Assembly (NCBI GenBank): GCA_963932145.1 | Contig: OZ010590.1 | Coordinates: 52,983,796 to 53,047,795 of the forward strand | Source: Acanthosepion lycidas | Lineage: Eukaryota > Mollusca > Cephalopoda > Sepiida > Sepiidae | Direction of reading: 5' to 3' | DNA length: 64,000 bases | Shown here: one piece after another, positions 33,227 through 42,481 of the stretch | Layout of the letters: the number at the start of each line of letters is the position of its first letter | How positions within the stretch are numbered: position 1 is the first letter of the stretch | Translations under genes and position numbers: made by a program | Notes under the pieces: generated by a model | Database searches by the model: none | Seen by the model: only the letters and a program-made list of their open reading frames with translations | What the model was told of the DNA's origin: nothing

Positions 33227-34410
33227 TACAACTGGATTTGATAACCTACTAGTTAATATATATAGAAAGCTTCCACTTCAAAAAATTTATTTATAATGTA
33301 CCTTTCTTTTTATGCTGTTTAACTCTATGATAATTTTTAAAGTGTATCTTATAATAAAGGAGAAACCAAAGCCTCTGGTTTCTGCCTATTTCAAATAAAT
33401 GTATTCATAGTGACATGCTTTGTTTTGAAGTAGCATTAAACATCGAACATGCAAATTGAGCTATTTATCATTGTTGCAATATTTTGAATTGACTCATATT
33501 GTACTGAAATTGTTTAGAAAATGTAGATTGCTAGTATATATTGATATTTTTAGCAGTAAACAGTCTGGGTTAGTGATTGTATGTGGAGATTGCATAAATT
33601 TTATTTCTTTTGATAGACAAGTTTTTTGCTCTGATGGTAAGAGAAATTAACATTTTATATAATGATCATTAGCTAGCTCTTTGCAAGGTAAATTATTATA
33701 GCAAATTGTTTGGCACTAAATGTCTCAAGTTTTGATGTGTCTAAAAATGTTCTATTCATCTTTTTTAATGAATTCCTCATTACAACAAGGATTGATCTAT
33801 AATTAACTAATTAGAATATATGGATACATCTCATTTGTTAAAAGTACTTGAAACTGGTAAAATTATCTCACAATTGCTCACATTAACTTAATGGTCATTC
33901 CTCACTCTTTCCCTGTTTTCATTTTATTCATTGAAGAAACAAAGTATAGAAAAAAAATTTTCTTTTGTTTTTGTCCAATTTTGATTTAGCAAGGTGTATT
34001 CCTTGTTTTAATAGCTCCATTTGTTAATATTTACAGGTTATATGTAGGTGCATCAAAAAATAGGTAGCTTAATGATTAAAAAATAAAAAAAATTAAAATT
34101 TATCTTGCACAACAAATTATTTTTCATCATAATCTTTGTCAATGCACTCAAGTAAGTGGTGAATATTAATTATATAATTTATTCATTTAAAAATTTTGAT
34201 TCAAAAATTGTTTCTAGCCATGTGTCAGGCTGAAGATTTAGTGATCCAAATTTTTATTTGTTTCAACTAAAATTAAAATAAATATATACACTTTGGGGTG
34301 GGGTGTACATATAAGGTGCTGGAAAGTCTCCTCCATCACTTTCTGATGTTTGCTTATTTGGTCAGGTTTTGGGAAGTAAGTTGGAGCAAGAACTTTTTAG
34401 CACCCCCATC

Positions 34411-34411
34411 A

Positions 34412-34459
<48 letters not shown>
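34411..34459. repeat. (TC)n(TA)n microsatellite
   Basis: CT units pass into TA units. Confidence 0.93.
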
Positions 34460-34463
<4 letters not shown>

Positions 34464-36585
34464 CAAAAGAAGTAATGGGTATTTTACTTATTGATCTGAC
34501 AGATTTTAACATTTATTAATTTTGTCTACCAGCCAGAATATGAGGTTGCATATTTCTCTTCAATAGGATTTCTCTGACATTCGGGACGGTAGATGAAAAT
34601 GAATAAATATTCCATTTAATAAATAAACATAGCATCTACTCAAATATGAGTGCCCACTAAAATGATGTTTATATGAAAAATATATAATCTTTTAATATAA
34701 GTCTGCATACTTAACCTTCTGCAAAATGTATAGCATATGAGATGTTCTGAAACAACCTAATCTACAGATTCAACTCTTGTCACTGGCTACTCTGAACCAC
34801 TGTTTGTTTACATATCCACTACATGTAAAGAGTGTCAGCTGTTTTAATTTTAACTTGTGTTAAAGAATATTTGTACAAGATAACTGATACAAGAGCTATT
34901 CTATTTAGATGCATATGCACTCACTTTTCAGTTAAAACTTGCACATTTAACTGAAGGAACTATTGATATGTTCTCCCTGGATAATGCAGTATTAAAAATA
35001 GAAACATTTAAGTATTAGAAACAGGGTCAGTGCAGAGGTCTGTCTCGTGGCGCCCCCCCCCACACACACACACCAAATCTCTATTACAGAGCCCCTCCCA
35101 CTACATTTCAATTTTCATAAGGTAGTATTTATATAAAATACAAATTTTATTGTAGCCTAATTATGTACAATAATTGATCATATGCAAAATGGGTGAACAA
35201 TTTGAGAAAAATTGAAAATAAATACAATGTATCTAAATACAAATGAGACAATAGATCATTCTATCTTAAATCAATGTTTTACAGCAATTTTTAACATGAA
35301 CTTGAGATTTTTGTTGTTAAAAGGTTGAATAATTTTAACACATTCAATATTATGGATAAAAAAAATGGTAAATTTTATAGTGTTTTTTAGACTTAACATG
35401 AGCAAAACAAATTTATGGATTTAACCAAAAGAAAAAAAGGACCCAGGAATATGCCAAATTGTATGTCCTTTAATAGTCTTTGTGCTTAGTTTAATTTGTA
35501 ATGTATATAAATGTAAGTAAGAAAAAGCAAATGTTAAGATAGTGAGTTACAAAGCACTCTGCATGTCCCCAATCTCCCCCCTCCACCCCCTGGTGATAGT
35601 ACACACTGCCCCTGATTATGTATATAAATAAAAAAAAAAAATTAGTTAACTATTTCATGCTATGATAACAACTATGAAAAAAAAAAAAAAAATTGAAGAA
35701 AATGTGCAAAATGTTAGAAGTTTGAATGTTTAAAAAGTTTGATTTATGCATATTCAAATTGATACTGATTTTTTTGGTTTTTTTTTTTTTTTTATAACAA
35801 ATATTTAATATCACAAACATTTAGCTCCAAGCACAATTATATTCATATATACCCCAGTATATTTACAGTCTCAGTTTATGATTATAATCTTTCTATTATA
35901 TTCTACAAACTATCATACATCTTTTGATACAAAAGAGAGAAAAAAGTCTTTTATGAATAGTGAACATTCTGAAATCAATAATTGTGGGCCAAGTATTATT
36001 TAACTGCACTTGTGATGAACACATATCAGCCAACTGTGAAAGCATTCAGAGTTACTCAGCTTCACATGCATTTTGATTTAATCTCTGCATGTCTTTGTTG
36101 CAGCATGATATTCATACTCTTTTGATTTTTTTTTTTTTTTTTTTCTTTTTCTTTTTCTAAACAGGAGGATTGACTGCACTGCTTTTCTTTTCTATATATA
36201 AAAATCCTTCTAATGAATTTGGTAGGTAGCACTTTTTAACTTGATGCTAGTTGAGAAGAGGCCAAAAAAGAGTAAGAAAAAAAAAACATTCATTCTCAGA
36301 AGAACTGTATTCCTTACCACCTTACTTTTCATTAATTCATAAAGGACTCGGGTGTTTATAGTTTGTAGAATTTAATGTAGACTAGATTCTTGGATAGTGG
36401 TGATGATTGGAGTGGGGGAATCTCCTACAAAAATAAAACGTTTAATCTTTTGAAGACCACATTTTTATCTTTCTTTTCTTTTCTTCAAATGGCTCAAAAT
36501 ATTTTCCAATTCTTATAGGCTACCTACCAACCAAACTTAGTGGTGATGGGGTATCATATACCATCAAATATAGTAATTTTCTTTG

Positions 36586-36620
<35 letters not shown>

Positions 36621-36792
36621 CATCTGTTGTATACTAAGAAAATTATTTTTATCACATAACTGATGTAGATACCAAAATTTTAGCATTTTAACTGACAATA
36701 GAAGTCAGTATCTGTCTCCAGTTTGTATGATTTTTAACACAATAGTAGCAGTATTTCATTTGTCAGTTATTTGGCCTGGTAGAAGAAAGGCA

Positions 36793-36797
<5 letters not shown>

Positions 36798-36828
<31 letters not shown>
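36798..36828. repeat. (TA)n microsatellite
   Basis: Uninterrupted TA units. Confidence 0.93.
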
Positions 36829-36831
<3 letters not shown>

Positions 36832-37905
36832 GTTTATATTAGGATTCACTTCACTGCTGCCAGCTTGATGTCAACTGAGTGGGGAGGTGGGGAATACATG
36901 ATCAGTGCGTATATTTGAACACTGGTTCTACTAGCATTTTTCATTTAGGAGAGCCAGCATTCGTGTAAAGTCTCTCTCTCTTTGTCTGTCTCTCTTTTGC
37001 ATGCACACAGTTCAAGTGCTGTTTTTCTGACCTTCTACTATACACTGACAGTAGTCATATCCTGTGTAATCGCTACATGAACATGTGATGCTCTCTTATT
37101 CTTTCTCTCTGGATTTTGACTGGGTCATCTTAGTAATGTATCCTAAATTTCAACCAGGACTTCTATTCAAATAGGACTGACAGGTTAGTCTCCCCCACCC
37201 CTTCCCTAATCATTATTTACTCTTCTTCTTGAAATATCTACAAAGCATTTACCTGTTTAGTGAATAAAACGTGGTGTTTGAGAATGGTAGATTTGACACA
37301 TTTATGCTGTCTTGAAACCCATCATCTCAAATTTGCTTTCAATGCCGAGGGAAGAAGCATTTAAATTTGTCATACTGAAAGATATTAAAAAAAAAATTAA
37401 ATAAATTTCCTAATGTTTTTTGGTATACAGTACAAATATTTTTTGTAGTAACAAAAAGATTTTGTTTTTTATTATTATTTTGTTTATTTTTGTCCATTTA
37501 TATTAATAATTTATTTTCTGTAATTTTAGTGGTATATAATATACTGATTTTATTGTATTTATTTTTTGATTCCTGCTATATCAAATTTTAATTTAGAAGG
37601 TTTAAGTTAAATAGAAATGTTTTTTGTAAATTGTCAACATCAAACAATTGTTTCTTACAATTCTCTTTAATTGCAATAACTTTGTCTGAAAAAAAAAAAA
37701 TCCATTAATTATTTAATGAAGCATTAGGTCATTAATTTTTAATTAGTACTTTTTCATTTTTATTTTAATTGTTTTTTTTGTTTTTTATTTTTTCAGTGTC
37801 ATTTTTACAACTGTTAATAAACAATGCACATTTGAAATAAAAATTATATTATGTATGTGTATAGAGAAAAAGCCCATATCTTTTGATTTGAACTTCTGCA
37901 AATAT

Positions 37906-38026
37906 TGACTTATGATCACATCATGTTAAAACACTGGCTCCCATACAATCACAGAAGTTAAGCAATATCAAGTCTGGTCAGTACCTAGATGGGTGAGCAC
38001 TTGAGAATACCAGGTTCTGTAAGCTT
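37906..38026 (+). ncRNA. 5S rRNA-like sequence, full length, decayed
   Basis: About 120 bases align end to end with animal 5S rRNA as I remember it: start GACTTATGATCACATCATG, then AATCACAGAAGTTAAGCAA, TCTGGTCAGTACCTAGATGG, GTGAGCACTTGAGAATACC and AGGTTCTGTAAGCTT. The pol III internal control region (AAGTTAAGC ... GTACCTAGATGGGTGA) is recognisable but mutated. It is not in a tandem array and lacks the T-run terminator after GCTT. A tRNA-type SINE follows within a few bases. It is therefore a 5S pseudogene or the 5S-derived head of a composite SINE, not a working 5S gene. Confidence 0.85.
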
Positions 38027-38029
38027 GGA

Positions 38030-38215
38030 TGTATGGGTGGCATAATGGATAATGGCTTAGAATTGTTAATTGGAGAGCAGAGTTCCAATTCCAGTTGGTA
38101 TCATTATATTCACTTATGAGCAAATACCTTCTGAAAAGGTATGAATCCACCTCTTCTCCACCCCAAATTATTTACAGTTACAAATTATTTAGTATGACTT
38201 GTATCACTAAACCAT
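38030..38215 (+). mobile_element. SINE-I copy, directly after the 5S-like sequence
   Basis: GGTGGCATAATGGATAATGG is the A-box region of a tRNA-like head and CAGAGTTCCAATTCCAG the B-box region; the body continues with TTCACTTATGAGCAAATACC and AAGGTATGAATCCACC. The distance to the 5S-like 3' end is only a few bases. The other plus-strand copies at 54175 and 59635 have no 5S in front. Confidence 0.75.
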
Positions 38216-38219
38216 TATC

Positions 38220-38950
38220 AAAAAAAAAATAAAAATAAATTACTATCTAAAGGTATTTTCTGGCTTTAAAAGACCTGCAAATGGTTAAGCTGTAGAAAAC
38301 TGATCAATCAATCTAAAATTATTGCCTCCTATGTCTCAAATGTTAGAGCAGCAGTTATGGAAAAACTGGTTTTCTGATTGAAAAGAGTTTTTGCTAAAAG
38401 TTTACTCTATATTTCCAATCGAAACTGTTTTCTAACAGCTCTAGATCAATGGTTTGAAGAGTTGTAAATGAAAAACAAATTAAAATGAAAGAAGTATTAG
38501 TTAAAAATTAATAATTTTTCATCTGTAATATAAAATGCAGTGTGACAATTATATTTAGTAGTCATTCAGTCTGATCTCCCCTATCTCATAATGAAATATT
38601 CTAATATTATAGTAGCAGGAAGTATGATGCAACATCAGTAAGCAAATAACTCATTAGTAAGTAGGCCTGGTCAGGCTGCTTATATATTGGATTTTATTTT
38701 ATTTTGTTTTTTTATTTTTATTTATTTTTTCTTTAGTATTTTTATGCTTAATAATTTGAGAAGCAAAATTATTTTTTTTAAATGTAACAATAGTTAATTG
38801 TATAGCTAAGATTAATATTACTTGTGCAGAAATGATACCCAATGCAATTGCAAAATTACTTAAATCTGGCCATCATTTCTTGAGAGTATAGATAAACTTG
38901 TAATTAATATGAAAATTATTGTGCTCAAATAAGACATTTTTTAAATGTGC
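38220..38950. other. AT-rich non-coding stretch
   Basis: Nothing recognised on either strand. Confidence 0.55.
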
Positions 38951-38954
38951 TGTC

Positions 38955-39165
38955 AGAAAATTTTTCCTGTACTTCTTGCTTGTGGAACTTCCTGCTTTTC
39001 TATTAACTACGATCTTCAAAAGTTTAAATGCACTGTCAGTCATTATCTTTTGTCTCTTTGAATCTTCTTTTATTGTCCTCCATGTTTCTTTCACTCTGAA
39101 TAACCACTTGCATCTTAGTGGCTTTTATTCCTTGATTGAGGTGAAATGATTTTTAAAAAAAAATC
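38955..39165 (+). mobile_element. LINE-A 3' end
   Basis: CTTCTTGCTTGTGGAACTTC, CGATCTTCAAAAGTTTAAAT, TGTCAGTCATTATCTTTTG, CATCTTAGTGGCTTTTATTCC and a terminal A-rich run follow the LINE-A order. The first phrase encodes the TSCLWN-type motif near the protein C-terminus. Confidence 0.8.
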
Positions 39166-39239
39166 AGATTTGATAGTTTGAATGTGGTGAGTCATTTTGA
39201 AGGTTTTTGTTCTTTTCTCACCACATGCAACAACTTGGA

Positions 39240-39745
39240 CAATTCTACAGCCAATTTTAAGCAATCTTCTATGTGCCATGTCCCTTCAGGTTGTTAGCAA
39301 TCATGGCTCTCCACAATTTCCTGTCCTTTGTATCTCTTAATAAATTTTGTTTTTTTGTTATTTCTCCTAAATCCTGTTCTGTCATCCACTTACCCTAGCT
39401 TGTTAGCTAGGTAATGCATTACCTACCTATCTCCTGAAGATGATTGCCTTCAATATGTTTTGTGAGTATCAAATTTTCCAAGCCCTTTTTCCTTATGTGT
39501 CCTAGAAATTTCAGCTGTCTTTTTGTTATGTTAAGTATAAGTGCCCCTTTTGTTTCCATTTTCTCTAAAAACAATGTTGTTCATATTTTTGTTCCACGGC
39601 AGTTTCAGCATCCTTCTGTATAATCGCATTTCTGTTGCTTCAAGTCTCTTCATCTTTGAGAAGATGGTCCAACATTCACTGCCATCTAGAAGAACATAAC
39701 TGTTCAGTACTTCTTTCTTTGTTCAATACATGAACTTGCATCCCT
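39240..39745 (-). mobile_element. LINE-B C-terminus, inverted
   Basis: On the minus strand the text matches the LINE-B copy at 41745: a phrase for ECWTIFSKMKRLEATEM near 39690-39640, ETKGALILNITKRQLKF near 39560-39510, and CCATGATTGCTAACAACC near the left end. Many frameshifts. Confidence 0.7.
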
Positions 39746-39749
39746 TTTC

Positions 39750-40470
39750 TTGTGATATTTATTAACAGTTATGGAATAATGATCTGAATAGTTGCAATAA
39801 AAGTAACTGTAATTAAGATAAAAAAAAATACTAGTTAATAATGAATAGAAAATTGTTTTGGAAATAACATTAATTGGGTATAGTTGTGCAGGGTTAGCCT
39901 CAACTTGTCAGTGCAGGAGGAACCCGTTTCTTTTTGTATTTGCCTTGTAATTAAACTTTTTCATATATATTATGAAAATGGGATTTATTATTATTTTAAT
40001 ATAAGGCCCAAGAGCCACACAAGGTACAAAGTTACTGAATTAGGTAAAATGGGAACATAGAAGGAAGAGGAGGAGGTAAGAAGTGCAGATTATAAGTATA
40101 TATAAAAAGATAATGGTTGGCTCTAGACTTGAAGAGGTTAAGATTAGGAAAGTATCCATTTGCTAGTCTATCCCACAAGTAACAGTTCTCAGGAAGAAAC
40201 TGTCCAAATTTCTTAATGAAATATAAAGAGAATAAGGATGATTTGTCGCCATAGTGATATAACTGAACTACAAATTGTGAATAAGTACTACAAGTACTAT
40301 TGTATTAAAAAATCACAGAAGTGAGAAGTAGTTTGATTATATGAGGTGGAATGCTGAAAATTTTTTGGCTTTACTTCATTGCTAAAGTATCTCAATTATC
40401 AAACATCCATTTTAATATTTATCTTTTTAAGAGTTAAAGAAATTCAGTTATGTGTATATGCTTAGGCGAT
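39750..40470. other. non-coding stretch, nothing recognisable
   Basis: Both strands read. A SINE-like fragment may begin near 40120 (GGCTCTAGACTTGAAGAGG), too weak to call. Confidence 0.5.
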
Positions 40471-40473
40471 CAT

Positions 40474-40700
40474 GTACCTTTTGATACATGACTGATGAGC
40501 CAGATTTTTTCCCTGCAGTAGGTTGCCATTTCTTTATGCAGTAGACCAGTTGCCATCCAAGGCTACAGAAACCTGGTCTGTCCTGCTATTTACCCATAGC
40601 TGGGGGGAGAAGAGGATTCATACCTAAGAGTATTAGCACATGTGGATATAATGGAATTTGAACTCGGCTCTCCAATTCCTCAGTCTGAGAAATAATATAC
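40474..40700 (-). mobile_element. SINE-I copy with extended left end
   Basis: Left end: CATGTACCTTTTGATACATG (self-complementary), ACTGATGAGCCAGATTTTTT and CCTGCAGTAGGTTGCC. Then the common body: CAGTTGCCATCCAAGGCTAC, GGGGAGAAGAGGATTCATAC and GGAATTTGAACTCGGC. The extended left end is shared with the copy at 62865. Confidence 0.8.
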
Positions 40701-40728
40701 AAAGTGTTTTAATTACAGGTAAATATGG

Positions 40729-40732
<4 letters not shown>

Positions 40733-40764
<32 letters not shown>

Positions 40765-40885
40765 CATAGCTTAGATGTGGCACAAGATGGAAAGTATGGA
40801 GCACCTAGTGATGATTGAACTGACTACTCTTTAATTGTTCTAGCAAGACAAGCTTGCTAACCATTACACCATATTGAGGTACCTA
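40733..40885 (-). mobile_element. SINE-III copy, intact, with poly(A) tail
   Basis: On the minus strand it reads CAATATGGTGTAATGGTTAG (A-box-like), AGTCAGTTCAATCATCACTA (B-box-like), GGTGCTCCATACTTTCC and CTAAGCTATGC, followed by about 29 A residues (the T run at 40733-40761). This is a short tRNA-derived SINE with a poly(A) tail, and it shows the uninterrupted form of the copy at 29198. Confidence 0.8.
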
Positions 40886-40896
40886 AATAGATAGAT

Positions 40897-41257
40897 ATGG
40901 AGAATAATGTGTCCATTTTATTGCTTAAGTCATTCTCTTGGTCAGTTCAAAAAAACTTTAAGTCCTCTTTAGTAGATTTTGATCTTGTAAATCAGAAGAC
41001 TTCTGTGACTAGATTAGTTCGTTTTATAGGCGTTAGATGGAATGGAACTCTTCTAGGCTTTGGAATGGCTCCTTGGTAAAATTACTGTGTTTTTATTTTT
41101 TGTTTATGAAAATAGTTGTCATCATTGGCAGAACTCATTCCTGAGTATTTGGGTGCTAATCGACATTTCCTTCTGTATGAAATGTTGGATCTGAATAAAC
41201 GTTTGCGGCCACTGCATGGTAGGACAGGAGGGGGTTCAGAGGATGGAGTGCTCTAGC
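40897..41257 (+). other. protein-like open segments, uncertain exon
   Basis: An open frame from 40897 to 41079 is followed, after a TAG at 41113-41115, by another open segment (41116-41257) reading LSSLAELIPEYLGANRHFLL and YEMLDLNKRLRPLHG. The second piece has an AG before it and a possible donor (ATG then GTAGGA) at 41219. Its only open phase cannot be joined to the next RhoGEF exon at either acceptor (42425 or 42429), because joining shifts the frame or gives a stop. It may be a relic of an unrelated gene or transposon. Not recognised. Confidence 0.25.
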
Positions 41258-41404
41258 TTTTCTCTGGTCTCTCTTTGTCTCTTTTATTTGTCTCTTTTAT
41301 TTGTCTTCTGCTGTTTTCAAAGTATGTTGTTTTGTTGTGGACTGCTCTTCTCTAATTGGTTCTTTCTGCTATAGAAATAGATCTTTTTATTTAAAATACT
41401 AATA

Positions 41405-41481
41405 TTAGGTTGGTGCAAAAATGTTGTTTTCTCACATCGTAACATATGTGAGAAAACAACATTATTTTTGCACCAACATAA
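41405..41481. mobile_element. palindromic mariner-type MITE, copy 3 (77 bp)
   Basis: Ends TTAGGTTGGTGCAAAAA and TTTTTGCACCAACATAA, TA on both flanks. It lacks three bases in the left arm and has a C-to-A change in the right terminus, so it is older than copy 2. Its loop orientation agrees with copy 1. Confidence 0.92.
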
Positions 41482-41744
41482 TACTAAAATGTCTCAAATC
41501 TATAGAAAGAGATTTGCTATTGCTGTATTAACAAAAATGCTTTTACAATTCTTTCAAACTACTTTGTTTGGTACTATTTCATTATCTGTTGGCTATTCAT
41601 TTGTTATCTTTATGATTAACCCTAACCTTGCCAAGGAGAGCATTTCTTTTTATCCACCTGGTAATTAAACTTTCCAAAAACTAAGCAACATATTAAAAAA
41701 AAAAAAGGAAAACTGTTAGAAACAGAAAAGATTAATGAACTGTT

Positions 41745-42165
41745 GTGATATCTGTCCTCGTACATCGCAGTGAATGCTGGACAATATCCTCAAAGATGAA
41801 GAGACTTGAAGCAACAGAGATGTGATTCTATAGAAGGATTCTGAGGATACCATGAACTAAATATGTAAGCTATAATGAAGTTTTAGATAAAATGGAAACA
41901 AAAAGGAAACTTAAACATCAGGAAGAGACAGTTGAAATTATAGAGGCACATAATGAGGAAAGAGGGCTTGGAAAATCTAATACTCACAGGACAGATTGAA
42001 GGCAAGAGGTACAGGAAAACAATGCATAACATACTTAGTGAGCTTGAATAAATAGATGGCAGAACAAGGTTTAGGAGAAATAACAAAAAGACAAAATTTA
42101 TTAAGAGCAAAAAAGGACAGGAAATTGTAGAGAGCCAGGATTGCTTACGTCCTGAGGGAACACTG
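41745..42165 (+). mobile_element. LINE-B C-terminus
   Basis: Reads as VLVHRSECWTISSKMKRLEA, RRILRIP, NEVLDKMETKRKLKHQEE and EERGLGKSNTH in broken frames, then AAGACAAAATTTATTAAGAG and CAGGAAATTGTAGAGAGCC. This is the C-terminal end of a non-LTR retrotransposon polyprotein with frameshifts and stops. It lies about 260 bases before the first RhoGEF exon. Confidence 0.8.
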
Positions 42166-42424
42166 CATGTAAAGATTAATTAAACTTGAAATAATTGCAA
42201 ATTGGAATATAATTGACTAACAGACAAGAAGTGCAAAAATTTATTAAAGTTTAGGATTTTTTTTTTTTCTTATATTACATTCAAACAAAACAAAAAGTGA
42301 CCATGCAATCTTTTCTTTTTAACTCCACTTGTAAAAGTTTGGATATTATTTGATTGTATCGTACATCTATTTGCTTATTGGAGCTTGATATTTTATATGC
42401 CTTTGTTTCAATTTGTTTTTTCAG

Positions 42425-42481
42425 TCAGGGAATTGCTGAGGAGAATGAAGACCCTGAACAACAAGAACACATTCACACAAA
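42425..42481 (+). CDS. RhoGEF exon 1 of 5 visible (acidic linker)
   Basis: The exon runs from an AG at 42423-42424 (an alternative AG at 42427-42428 would start it at 42429) to a GTTAGT donor at 42482. The reading frame fixed by the downstream exons gives QGIAEENEDPEQQEHIHT, an acidic, disordered-looking linker, ending two bases into a codon. It precedes the DH domain of a Rho guanine-nucleotide exchange factor, which loads GTP onto Rho-family GTPases to control actin and microtubule-linked signalling. This exon alone has no diagnostic motif; the call rests on phase continuity with 45037-45080. The two AGs four bases apart would give different upstream phases, so the true acceptor depends on the missing upstream exon. 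Membership of this exon is good but not certain. Confidence 0.65.

Larger units (their letters stand above)
33230..37900. other. AT-rich non-coding stretch, nothing recognised except microsatellites
   Basis: Both strands read. No exon with splice borders or element ends were found. Long poly-T tracts lie at about 35774-35793, 36127-36144 and 36589-36617. Confidence 0.55.

Noticed and set aside
37906..38026. Functional 5S rRNA gene
   Set aside because: The internal promoter region is mutated, there is no T-run terminator, there is no tandem array and a SINE follows immediately.
41116..42481. Joining the open segment at 41116-41218 directly to the RhoGEF exon at 42425 or 42429
   Set aside because: With 42425 the frame differs from that fixed by exons 3-5 and meets a stop in exon 4; with 42429 an immediate TGA results.
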